Source of the DNA: Lachnospiraceae bacterium
Lineage (GTDB): Bacteria; Bacillota; Clostridia; Lachnospirales; Lachnospiraceae
Length of the DNA: 64,000 nt
Direction of reading: 5' to 3'
Assembly: GCA_022781985.1 (NCBI GenBank)
Contig: JALESH010000037.1
Coordinates: 1 to 64,000 of the forward strand
Shown here piece after piece: positions 18,960 through 27,882 of this stretch (positions within the stretch are counted from its first letter, which is position 1; each line of letters starts with the position of its first letter). The notes beneath the pieces are model-generated. The model was not told the origin of the DNA, searched no databases, and was given only the letters and a program-made list of their open reading frames with translations. The position numbers and the translations under genes were made by a program.

Positions 18960-20270
18960 ATGCTGTTGGATAGAAAGCCGGGGAGTGGAAAAAAGAATGG
19001 AGGACAGGCTGTGATAGGCTATGACCTGAGTGATGACTATGCCCAGATCACTTACTGCATCGGCAGGGAAGGGAAGGCGGAGACTCTGGCATTGGTGGCG
19101 GGTACCGAGAGATACAATATCCCCGCGGTTCTTTGGAAGAAAAAGGGGGTAAATCAATGGCTCTTTGGGAAAGAGGCCCTGGAAGCTGCAGATGAGGAGG
19201 GGGGGACCAGGGTGGACAGACTGGTGAGCCTGGCCAGGAGCGGCGAACCTGTCAGGCTGGAGGAAGAAAGCTTTGACCCGGTGGCTCTGCTCACCCTCTT
19301 TGTGAAAAAAAGCCTTTCCCTGCTGGACGCTGTAGCTTCTTCCGACAGCCTGGGGGGAGTGATGTTTACCCTGGACGATCTGGATGAGCGCATGGGGGAG
19401 GTAATGACTCTGCTGGGAGCCAATCTGCATCTTCGGACAGAACAGATTTTTTTTCAAAGCCATGCGGAAAGCTTCTACTATTATATGCTTCAGCAGCCGG
19501 AGGAGCTGTGGAACTGTCAGGTACTGCTGTGTGACTATGACAACCGCCGGCTGAAGGTCTATGAGCTGGGCTGTAACAGGAAAACCCAGCCAAAGGTGGT
19601 CTGTATTGACAGCTTTGAGTATAAAGAGATGGCAAGGGAGGGAATCGTCCCTCCCTCAGGGAGCCGGCAGAAGGAGGAACTGGACAGAAGCTTTCAGAAT
19701 ATCGTCAGTGAGAGATGCGGCAGCAGGGCGGTTTCCTGCGTCTATCTGGTGGGAGAGGGGTACAGGGATGGGTGGATGGCCCGGTCCCTGCGGTATCTTT
19801 GCAGGAGCAGCAGGGTGTTTCGGGGAAATAACCTTTACAGTAAGGGAGCCTGCTGCAGCATCCGGGAGAAGCTGGGATTGGGACAGCATAATGGAGAATA
19901 TGTATTTCTGGGCCGGGATAAGCTGAAGACAAACATAGGCATGCGGGTGTTCAGGAAGGGAGAAGAATCTTTTTTTACCATTCTGGATGGGGGGATCAGC
20001 TGGTTTGAGGCGAAGAAGGACTTTGACCTCATTTTGGAATCAGGGGACATCATTTCTCTGAGGCTGGTTCCTCTGATTGGAAAGGGATTTCGGGAGATCC
20101 ATATGCGGCTGGAGGGACTGGCAGAGCGTCCGGCTTGGACCACCCGGCTGAGGATCCAGATCCGGATGCAGAGTGAACAGAGGCTGTGTGTCCGGGTGAA
20201 GGATATGGGATTTGGAGAAATTTTCCCCTCTTCGGGAGGGGAATGGATGAAGATGTTTGACATAGGATGA
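18960..20270 (+). CDS. Hsp70/actin-fold (ASKHA)-like uncharacterised protein (DUF5716-like from memory)
   Basis: VIGYDLSDDYAQITY resembles phosphate-1; CVYLVGEGYRDGWMARSLRYLCRSSRVFRGNNLYSKGACCSI resembles the DnaK VILVGG.TR...NPDEAVAIGAA region. Confidence 0.55.
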   Translation: MLLDRKPGSGKKNGGQAVIGYDLSDDYAQITYCIGREGKAETLALVAGTERYNIPAVLWKKKGVNQWLFGKEALEAADEEGGTRVDRLVSLARSGEPVRLEEESFDPVALLTLFVKKSLSLLDAVASSDSLGGVMFTLDDLDERMGEVMTLLGANLHLRTEQIFFQSHAESFYYYMLQQPEELWNCQVLLCDYDNRRLKVYELGCNRKTQPKVVCIDSFEYKEMAREGIVPPSGSRQKEELDRSFQNIVSERCGSRAVSCVYLVGEGYRDGWMARSLRYLCRSSRVFRGNNLYSKGACCSIREKLGLGQHNGEYVFLGRDKLKTNIGMRVFRKGEESFFTILDGGISWFEAKKDFDLILESGDIISLRLVPLIGKGFREIHMRLEGLAERPAWTTRLRIQIRMQSEQRLCVRVKDMGFGEIFPSSGGEWMKMFDIG

Positions 20271-20282
20271 AAGGAGTAGGAC

Positions 20283-21116
20283 TTGGGCAGGGTATTGCTT
20301 TGTATGGGCCGATATGCAAAAAAGCCTTATTTTATGGAAAGGGCATATATAAATGTTTTTTCTGTGGAGGAATTATGTTATTGTTTTATAGAGAACGCCT
20401 GTCTGATCGGCCAGGAGGCCATGGACGGAGAACTGTCGGATTGGCTGGATCGGGAATGCGGCATGGGAGAGCTGGCCGGCAGATTAAAGAAGCTGGAAAA
20501 GAAAGGATCTTCCATCAGTACATATGCAAAAACAATCCTGGAGTATGTGGGCTATGGCAGCAGGGAGCAGCAGGAGCAGGCCCTGCTGCAGCTGGAAAAG
20601 AGCCTGGAGCTGAATGTGTATGAGAAAAGAAAGGCCAGAGCCGACTATCTGGCAGAGCATGGGAAGTATATACCGGCCCTGAAGAGCTATGACAGTCTGC
20701 TGCAGGAGATTCCCCAGGAGGAAAGGTCTTTGAGGGCCGGTGTCCTCCACAACCGGGGGGTGGCATATGCCGGGCTGTTTTGTTTTGAAAGCGCTGCCGA
20801 AAGCTTCCGGGAGGCATTTGCTTGGGGAGCCGGTGAGGATTCCTTCACCGCCTGTCTGGCAGCCAAGCGCATGGCCCTGGGGGAAACAGAGTATGTGGAT
20901 TTTGTAGCAGCCAGGACAGAGGATCATGAACAGCTGCTCAGGGTGGAAAGGCTGATGGAGCAGGTGGTCGGAGAATTTGAAGGAACCCGGGAGAGCAGGA
21001 TGCTCTTTACGCTCAGAGTATGCAGGGAAGAAGGAAAAAACGATTCTTATTATGAGGAGATAAAGAGGATCGTTGGAGGCCTGAAGGAAAAATATCGTGA
21101 GATGACGGCAGAATAA
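20283..21116 (+). CDS. Uncharacterised helical (TPR-like) protein
   Basis: Helical repeat-like segments (ALKSYDSLLQEIPQEERSLRAGVLHNRGVAYAGLFCFESAAESFREAFAWG). Confidence 0.5.
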   Translation: MGRVLLCMGRYAKKPYFMERAYINVFSVEELCYCFIENACLIGQEAMDGELSDWLDRECGMGELAGRLKKLEKKGSSISTYAKTILEYVGYGSREQQEQALLQLEKSLELNVYEKRKARADYLAEHGKYIPALKSYDSLLQEIPQEERSLRAGVLHNRGVAYAGLFCFESAAESFREAFAWGAGEDSFTACLAAKRMALGETEYVDFVAARTEDHEQLLRVERLMEQVVGEFEGTRESRMLFTLRVCREEGKNDSYYEEIKRIVGGLKEKYREMTAE

Positions 21117-21121
21117 CAGAG

Positions 21122-22366
21122 GTGAGTATGGAATCTAAAATGGGAGCATTATCTAAAATGGGAGAATGGAAGGACAGATTGTTTGGCAGATGGCGGAATC
21201 GCCGGAAGGAGCAGTTTCAGGAGGAAGATCTGAACGATGGGGACTGGTGTGACCTGGAGCAGAAGGAAAGGGAATGGGATGTAAATGATGAAGCGGAACG
21301 CAGGGAATTCATACAGGGGCGTCTGGATCAGATCACTGAGGCTTCTGAGGAATTAGAGAAGCTCTCGGTGGAGTATGCCACAGTAACTGCTTATCTCAAG
21401 GATATGGAAGAGATAGAAGCCCTGCCCGAGACAGAGATGGCAGTGCTGGCGGCCGGCGCGGAGAAAATCCAGGGCCTGGAGAAAAAGAGAGGGGGCTACC
21501 TGGAGAAGAAGCACCGGATGAGTGAGGAGGATTTTCACCGGATGGAGCGGATGGAATGGGATGCTCAGGAGGGCTGTCGGAAGCTGGAGGAGGCCGAGGA
21601 CTACCAGAGCCGCATCCGACAGGATATGACCCGTCTGGAGGGCGAGAAGCATGCCTACCTCTACCGCAAGAATGAATTGAAGGGGGTCATCGCGGATTCC
21701 AGGGGGATAGTGGTGGTCAGCGCCGTATTCCTGATCGCCTGCTATGTGATTCTTTTTACACTGAAGCTGGTGCTGGACATGGATATCCAGCTGGGATTCT
21801 TATGTGCTACGGCGCTGATTGCCTTGGTGGCAGCAATCCGCTATTTTAAGTACACAGGCGCAGTGAAGGAGCTGAGGCGGGTGGAAAAGGGAATCAACCG
21901 GATCATCATGCTGCAGAACAGGGTGAAGATCAGGCTGGTAAACAATACCAACCTGCTGGATTATCTTTATATGAAGTATCAGGTCAAGAGCGGCAGGGAG
22001 CTTAAGAGCCTTTGGGAAAAATATCAGGTGGAAAAGGAAGAAAGAAAGGTTTACAGGGAGGCAGAGCTGGAGCTGGAGGAGTGTCAGCAGGAGTTTCTGT
22101 CCATCCTGAAATGCTATCAGCTCAAGGATCCTGCAGTCTGGCTGCATCAGACCGCTGCTATCCTGGACAGTAAGGAAATGGTGGAGATCAGGCACAATCT
22201 GATCACCAGGAGACAGGCTCTGCGCCGCCGTATGGATTATAATAAAGAAGTGGTAGCCGCAGGGGCAGAAAAGGAAATCAGGGAACTGGCGGACAAAAAT
22301 CCGCAGTATGCCCGGGAGATCCTGAGTATGCTGGACAGCCTGAAGCTGGGGGAAGCATTTCGATAG
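21122..22366 (+). CDS. Coiled-coil protein with a central two-TM hairpin
   Basis: Charged coiled coils flank VVVSAVFLIACYVILFTLKLVLDMDIQLGFLCATALIALVAAIRYF. Confidence 0.6.
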   Translation: MSMESKMGALSKMGEWKDRLFGRWRNRRKEQFQEEDLNDGDWCDLEQKEREWDVNDEAERREFIQGRLDQITEASEELEKLSVEYATVTAYLKDMEEIEALPETEMAVLAAGAEKIQGLEKKRGGYLEKKHRMSEEDFHRMERMEWDAQEGCRKLEEAEDYQSRIRQDMTRLEGEKHAYLYRKNELKGVIADSRGIVVVSAVFLIACYVILFTLKLVLDMDIQLGFLCATALIALVAAIRYFKYTGAVKELRRVEKGINRIIMLQNRVKIRLVNNTNLLDYLYMKYQVKSGRELKSLWEKYQVEKEERKVYREAELELEECQQEFLSILKCYQLKDPAVWLHQTAAILDSKEMVEIRHNLITRRQALRRRMDYNKEVVAAGAEKEIRELADKNPQYAREILSMLDSLKLGEAFR

Positions 22367-22385
22367 GCATGGTACTTATTTCTTG

Positions 22386-22414
22386 TTGACATCGTAAGTG
22401 ATTTGTAATAGAAT
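22386..22414 (+). promoter_or_regulatory. Promoter of the capsule operon
   Basis: TTGACA, 17-nt spacer, TAGAAT. Confidence 0.6.
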
Positions 22415-22489
22415 TTGTTAAGTTTGAATATGATATAATTCGACAGAATAAAAGGCTTAGCAATATTCTGATAGGGAAAGATTAGAAGG

Positions 22490-23218
22490 ATGGAAGGATT
22501 TATCGATATACACAGCCATATCCTCCCGGGGCTAGATGATGGGGCAGGCGATATGGAAGAAACCCGGGAGATGCTGAGGATCGCCTACAGGGAAGGAATC
22601 CGGGACATTATCACCACGCCTCATTTTTTTGCATCCCGTCAGAATGCATCCCCGGAGGCCATCAATGAGGTGCTCTGCCGGGTGCAGAAGAGTATGGAGG
22701 AGTGGAAGGTTCCGATCAGGCTCTATACGGGGAATGAAATATTTTATCGAAGTGAGATCGCAGATTTATTGGAGGAGGGAAAGATCCATACCCTGGCCGG
22801 AAGTCAGTATGTTCTGGTAGAATTCGATCCTACGGTGGAATACACCTATTTGAGAGATGGGATCATCAAGCTGGCAAGCTATGACTATCTGCCGATCGTT
22901 GCCCATGCGGAGCGGTATGAATGTCTTTTTCGGGAAAAAAGACGGCTGCGGAGGCTGAAGGAGCATGGAGCCCTGCTCCAGGTGAATGGAAGTACACTTT
23001 CGGGCAGCTTCATGAGTGAGGCGTCCAAAAGAGGAAGGTACATGGTGAAACAGGGGCTGATAGATTTCTTGGGGACGGATGCCCACAGCAGCAGGACCAG
23101 GAGTCCCAGGATCCAAAAGAGCGCTTCTTATCTATATAAAAAGCTGGGAAAGGAAAAGGCTGAAAAAATCCTCTTTGAGAATCCCAGGGCAGTCATTCAT
23201 AATGAATTGATAGAATAG
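22490..23218 (+). CDS. cpsB: PHP-domain tyrosine-protein phosphatase (CpsB/YwqE type)
   Basis: IDIHSHILPGLDDGAGDMEETREMLRIA...TPHF; followed by cpsC/cpsD-like genes. Confidence 0.9.
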   Translation: MEGFIDIHSHILPGLDDGAGDMEETREMLRIAYREGIRDIITTPHFFASRQNASPEAINEVLCRVQKSMEEWKVPIRLYTGNEIFYRSEIADLLEEGKIHTLAGSQYVLVEFDPTVEYTYLRDGIIKLASYDYLPIVAHAERYECLFREKRRLRRLKEHGALLQVNGSTLSGSFMSEASKRGRYMVKQGLIDFLGTDAHSSRTRSPRIQKSASYLYKKLGKEKAEKILFENPRAVIHNELIE

Positions 23219-23255
23219 CGGAAAACAAAAAACGGAAATAGGGATAAAGGAGAAT

Positions 23256-23966
23256 ATGGTGGATACAAACAAGAATCGGTCGGATGAAATAGAAATTGAT
23301 TTGCGGGAGGTCTTCCTGCTTTTGCTCAGCAGACTCTGGCTCATTATCCTGGTGGGGATTCTGACGGCCGCAGTAGGGTTCGGTATCAGTGCTTTTCTGA
23401 TCCGGCCGACTTATCAATCTACTACCAAGATTTATATTTTAAATAAGCAGGATGAAAATACGGTAACCTATTCGGATGTGCAGCTGGGCACCCAGCTTAC
23501 GAAGGATTATGCCCAGCTGATTACCAGCCGTCTGGTGCTGGAGAAGGTGATCGAGGAGCTGAGGCTGAGGAATATGGCTTATGAGGATATGCTGCGTAAG
23601 GTGTCAGTCACAGCACTGACAGATACAAGAATTCTTTCCATTACCGTATCTGACCATGATCCGGTACTGGCCATGAATATTGCCAACAGCATACGTGAAA
23701 ACGCTGCGGTACATATTAAAAATGTAATGGATATAGAAGCTGTAAATGTGGCAGAGACGGCAAATTTACCCACACAGAAGGCCAGCCCCAGCGTGGCAAA
23801 ATGGGTATTGGGCGGAGGCAGTATCGGAGCTTTTCTGGTGATAGCCATTACATTGCTGGTTTATTTTCTGGATGATACCATTAAAACCAGTGATGATGTG
23901 GAGAAATATCTTGGACTCAGTACGCTGGCCCTGATTCCGTCCAATGTGCAAAGAAAGAAAAAGTAG
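23256..23966 (+). CDS. cpsC: Wzz/CpsC-type chain-length determinant / kinase activator
   Basis: N- and C-terminal TM segments, Wzz-like region, adjacent CpsD. Confidence 0.88.
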   Translation: MVDTNKNRSDEIEIDLREVFLLLLSRLWLIILVGILTAAVGFGISAFLIRPTYQSTTKIYILNKQDENTVTYSDVQLGTQLTKDYAQLITSRLVLEKVIEELRLRNMAYEDMLRKVSVTALTDTRILSITVSDHDPVLAMNIANSIRENAAVHIKNVMDIEAVNVAETANLPTQKASPSVAKWVLGGGSIGAFLVIAITLLVYFLDDTIKTSDDVEKYLGLSTLALIPSNVQRKKK

Positions 23967-23977
23967 GGAAGAAACGC

Positions 23978-24754
23978 ATGGAAGACAATATGATGATAGA
24001 AATAAAAGCCGATGAGGAGCAGAAAAATACTGAGGAAGCAGTCTCTTCAAAGCAGCAGGCAGTAGTTCTGAAGGAGGACAAGACCCTGGATTTCCGGTCC
24101 AGGGAGGCCTATAAGACATTGCGGGCCAATCTGGAGTTTGCGGGAGATGATGTAAAGGTCATCGCCGTTACCAGCTGTACTCCAAATGAGGGGAAGTCCA
24201 GCATATCCATGAATCTGGCCAAGTCGATAGCAGAAAGCGGGAAGCGGGTCATTCTGATTGATGCCGATCTGAGAAAGTCTGTTCTTGTAGGCCGGTATAA
24301 GGCTGGAAGGGTGCGCTATGGCCTGAGCCATTTTCTGAGCGGGCAGAAGTCTTTTCAGGAGGTTTACTGTGCAACCAATATTGAAAACCTGTACGTTGTG
24401 TTTGCCGGCCCGGTTCCGCCCAACCCCAGTGAATTGCTGGGCGGGAAGTACTTCAAGGTAATGATCGATATATTGAGAGATCTTTTTGATTATGTGATCA
24501 TTGATACGCCCCCATTAGGAAGTGTGATCGACAGTGCTATTGTGGCCAAGCAGTGTGACGGTTCTTTGATTGTGATTGCCAGCAATGAAATCAGCTATAA
24601 ATTTGCACAGAAGGTAAAGGATCAGCTGGAAAAGGCTGAGTGCAGGGTTCTCGGCTGTGTACTGAATAAGGTAAATATCAGTCAGAAAAGCTATTATGGA
24701 AAATATTACGGTAAATATTACGGTAAATACTATGGCAAGGACTATGAGAAGTAA
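23978..24754 (+). CDS. cpsD: CpsD/CapB-type BY tyrosine kinase
   Basis: SCTPNEGKSSISMNLAKSIAESGKRVILIDADLRKS Walker A/A'; Tyr-rich tail SYYGKYYGKYYGKYYGKDYEK. Confidence 0.93.
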   Translation: MEDNMMIEIKADEEQKNTEEAVSSKQQAVVLKEDKTLDFRSREAYKTLRANLEFAGDDVKVIAVTSCTPNEGKSSISMNLAKSIAESGKRVILIDADLRKSVLVGRYKAGRVRYGLSHFLSGQKSFQEVYCATNIENLYVVFAGPVPPNPSELLGGKYFKVMIDILRDLFDYVIIDTPPLGSVIDSAIVAKQCDGSLIVIASNEISYKFAQKVKDQLEKAECRVLGCVLNKVNISQKSYYGKYYGKYYGKYYGKDYEK

Positions 24755-24804
24755 GGAAGTGTTTCTGGCAGATTTTACTGGAATTTCTACGGGGAAGAAC
24801 AAGG

Positions 24805-25158
24805 ATGAAATCAAGAAGAGTTGGAATTATTTTAGGGATTCTGGATATTGCACTGGTAGGAGTGCTGGGCTTCTTTTATCTGGAGCAGGATCGGAACCTT
24901 CCGAGGATCATAATAGAAGAGACCGGCTTGGTTTACAGAGAGGGCATGTCTGAGGAAGAATTGCTGACAGGTGTCACTGCCATAGATCCTGAGGATGGGG
25001 ATGTCAGCAGCTCCCTGGTTATTGAAAAGGTAGTTCCTGATACAGAAAAGGGGATCGCCCTGATTACCTATGGGGCCAGGGATAGGTCGGGGAATCTGGT
25101 AAAGGTATCCACCAGTGTAAAAATGCAGGCAGAGGGGAATGAGACGAATGAAGAATAA
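24805..25158 (+). CDS. Membrane-anchored single Ig-like (Cry22Aa/DUF5011-type) domain protein
   Basis: N-terminal TM; VTAIDPEDGDVSSSLVIEKVVPDTEKGIALITYGARDRSGNLVKVS. Confidence 0.65.
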   Translation: MKSRRVGIILGILDIALVGVLGFFYLEQDRNLPRIIIEETGLVYREGMSEEELLTGVTAIDPEDGDVSSSLVIEKVVPDTEKGIALITYGARDRSGNLVKVSTSVKMQAEGNETNEE

Positions 25159-26086
25159 GCTGCTGAAAAATGTAATTGTATATGGAGTAAGTCTGTTGAT
25201 TGTGGGTCTGGTAATAGCCGGTTTCAATCTGATCAGAAACGGGCAGCAGGGAGAAGTGTTGTCCCGGGAAACGGAGCAGGAGACCGGGCAGGAGCTGCAG
25301 GAGGCCAGGCCGGTGATGACCCAGGAGGAAATGGAAGAGCTGTATGACCGGCACAAGGCTGCAGCTACTGCGCCGGCCGGGACATCAGAGGCCGGACCCG
25401 TGACAGAAGCAGAGGATATCGGAGAGGAAGCCCCAGAGCAGACCCCTGAAGCGGGAGCAGAGGGGGAGGAACAGGAGCAGAGCTATACCAGTCCGGTGGA
25501 TTTTGAAGGTATGTGGAAGGTGAATCCCGATGTATATGCCTGGATCACTGTTCCCGGCACCGTGATTGATTATCCGGTTCTGCAGCATCCCACGGACAAT
25601 ACCTATTATCTGAACTACAATATTGACGGCTCCTACGGATATCCGGGCTGTATCTATACAGAAACCATGAATGCCAAGGACTTTTCGGACAACAATACAG
25701 TGATCTACGGACATAACATGAAGAATGGAACCATGTTTTCTGACCTGCATAAATTCGAGGATTCTGCTTTTTTTGAGAAAAATGACCGGATCATCATCTA
25801 TATGCCGGAGCAGGAGCTGGAGTATACCATTTTTGCGGCTTATGTGTATGATGACAGGCATCTGCTTTACAGCTTTAATTTTGCAGATAGAGCGGTCTAT
25901 GCTAATTATCTGGAGACGGTACAGAATATGCGGGATATGAACGCTAATATTCGTGAAGATATCACAGTCACTGCAGAGAATAAGATCATTACTCTGGTAA
26001 CCTGCATAGGGGATCAGCCTGAAAAACGGCTTCTGGTACAGGCTGTATTGAATGAAGGAGAAGTGTCAAAAGCAAATGTCCAATAA
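25139..26086 (+). CDS. srtB: Class B sortase
   Basis: VIDYPVLQHPTDNTYYL; catalytic-type YGHNM, TLVTC, and an Arg in EKRLLVQAV. The start may be slightly downstream. Confidence 0.85.
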   Translation: MRRMKNKLLKNVIVYGVSLLIVGLVIAGFNLIRNGQQGEVLSRETEQETGQELQEARPVMTQEEMEELYDRHKAAATAPAGTSEAGPVTEAEDIGEEAPEQTPEAGAEGEEQEQSYTSPVDFEGMWKVNPDVYAWITVPGTVIDYPVLQHPTDNTYYLNYNIDGSYGYPGCIYTETMNAKDFSDNNTVIYGHNMKNGTMFSDLHKFEDSAFFEKNDRIIIYMPEQELEYTIFAAYVYDDRHLLYSFNFADRAVYANYLETVQNMRDMNANIREDITVTAENKIITLVTCIGDQPEKRLLVQAVLNEGEVSKANVQ

Positions 26087-27194
26087 AGAAGAAGGGTCGG
26101 TTAAGAAATCAGGAAAAAATCCTATCATCCGGAGATTTTTTATAGTAGGGCTGATCGTCTGCTGTACAGTGCTGCTGGTTTCCGGTACCTATATGCTGCT
26201 GCACAGTCTGGGAAAGAACAGTTTGTCCCGACATGCAGAGAAAACCATAAATGAAGAACTGTCCCGGCAGTTAAGCGATACAGTGATACAGGAGGAGAAG
26301 TCCGCCCCGGAGCTGCAGGAGGGACAGATTCTGGTAGAAGGACAGGTGTATCAGTATAACCAGGATATCCTCACCTTCCTTTTTATGGGAGTGGATTCCC
26401 GCAATGGGATTTCCAAAGAAAAAACGCCCGGAGAGGCCGGGCAGGCAGATGCGCTGCTGCTGGTAGTGATCAATCCCCGAAGACAGGCGGTGGATGTGGT
26501 AGCCGTCAACAGAGATACTATGGTGGATATAGAGATTTACGATACGGCAGGGGTGTATATAGGAGATGAGCGGGGACAGATCACCCTGCAGTATGCCTAT
26601 GGAAACGGAAGAGAAAAAAGCTGTGAGCTCATGGAGCAGGCGGTGTCCAATCTCTTCTTTGGTATCCCCATCCATGGCTATGGGGCACTGGACATGGACT
26701 CTATCAGTACCCTGAATGACGCAGTGGGAGGGGTGGAGGTAACCATTTTAGATGATATGACAGAATACCGGAAGGATTGGGTAGAGGGAGCGAAGGTACT
26801 GCTTTCAGGCCGGGATGCTTTGTTCTATATACGTCAGAGAGAATTTCAATCCAAGGAGCTGGGAAGCAATATCCGCCGTGTGGAGAGGCAGAAGCAATAT
26901 CTGACTCTGTATGTGGAGAAGCTGAAGACAAAAATAAAAAAGGATATTACCTTTCCTCTGACTCTGTACAGCAGCCTGGAAAAGCATATGGTCACCAGCC
27001 TGACGATGAACGAGATCACTTATCTGGCCGGCAGCCTTATGGGCTATGATTTTTCCATGGAGCACACTGTTTCCATTCCGGGGGAGTCTGTCATGGGAGA
27101 AACCAATGAAGAGTTTTATGTGGATGATGGGGCTCTGAAACAGATTGTCATAGACTTGTTTTATGAAAAAATTGACGGAACCGATATTGGATGA
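26076..27194 (+). CDS. LytR-CpsA-Psr (LCP) family protein
   Basis: LTFLFMGVDSRNG...ADALLLVVINPRRQAVDVVAVNRDTMVDI; N-terminal TM. The start is set to 26076. Confidence 0.9.
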   Translation: MSNKEEGSVKKSGKNPIIRRFFIVGLIVCCTVLLVSGTYMLLHSLGKNSLSRHAEKTINEELSRQLSDTVIQEEKSAPELQEGQILVEGQVYQYNQDILTFLFMGVDSRNGISKEKTPGEAGQADALLLVVINPRRQAVDVVAVNRDTMVDIEIYDTAGVYIGDERGQITLQYAYGNGREKSCELMEQAVSNLFFGIPIHGYGALDMDSISTLNDAVGGVEVTILDDMTEYRKDWVEGAKVLLSGRDALFYIRQREFQSKELGSNIRRVERQKQYLTLYVEKLKTKIKKDITFPLTLYSSLEKHMVTSLTMNEITYLAGSLMGYDFSMEHTVSIPGESVMGETNEEFYVDDGALKQIVIDLFYEKIDGTDIG

Positions 27195-27250
27195 GGCAAC
27201 TCATTTAATATAAAAGAAACCAACAAAGCGAAGGAAAGGAGGGGATCCCG

Positions 27251-27763
27251 ATGAAAAAACTTTGCAGTGCTTTATTAGTAATTGCTTTGGCAGTGGTCAT
27301 GGTGTTTCCTGTAATGGCAGCACCCAGCCCTAATGCTACAGCAAGAGAAGCAAGAAGGAATGCATCAGTGGCAGTTGCCGGAGCTAAGGTAACGGCTCTT
27401 CCTGCTGATGTATTTGCAGCAGCGCAGGATGTGGTAAGCAATGCCACTCATCTGACCAACCTTGGCATCAGTACATCTGCCAGGATGGTATCTGCATTTG
27501 ACCTGGATATGGACATGCCTGCAGGGCAGACAAGTGTAACAGTTCCTATCAAGGTGGACAATGTAAAGGCTGGTACTTATGTAGTAGTTATCCACAGGAT
27601 GGATAATGAGGCAAAAACCTGGGAAGTGGTTGGACAGGGTTATGTTGGCGAAGATTTGACCATTAACTGTACTTTCACCAGCTTCTCCCCGGTAGTTGTC
27701 TTGGCTGTTGATGCGACTCAGGCTTCTGCCGGCGTTAAAGCTCCCAAGACAGGCCAGTTTTAA
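27251..27763 (+). CDS. Small secreted protein ending in APKTGQF
   Basis: Signal peptide MKKLCSALLVIALAVVMVFPVMAA; C-terminal PKTG directly before the stop. Confidence 0.75.
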   Translation: MKKLCSALLVIALAVVMVFPVMAAPSPNATAREARRNASVAVAGAKVTALPADVFAAAQDVVSNATHLTNLGISTSARMVSAFDLDMDMPAGQTSVTVPIKVDNVKAGTYVVVIHRMDNEAKTWEVVGQGYVGEDLTINCTFTSFSPVVVLAVDATQASAGVKAPKTGQF

Positions 27764-27843
27764 AGAGAGCTGTTTTCATGGAGGTTGTCAAAAACCTTCG
27801 TAAAAAAAGTAATAACCTAGGATAAAAAGTTGGTTTCAAAAGG

Positions 27844-27867
27844 CGGTCTCCGTTTAGGCGGAGACCG
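27844..27867 (+). promoter_or_regulatory. GC-rich hairpin immediately upstream of the sugar transferase RBS
   Basis: CGGTCTCCG-tttagg-CGGAGACCG perfect 9-bp stem; the RBS AAGGAG follows by a few nt. Confidence 0.65.
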
Positions 27868-27882
27868 TAAAAAGGAGAAAAG

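Noticed and set aside
24696-24953. Plus-strand ORF overlapping the cpsD 3' end
   Set aside because: Out-of-frame overlap with cpsD and the Ig-like gene, no RBS or domain.
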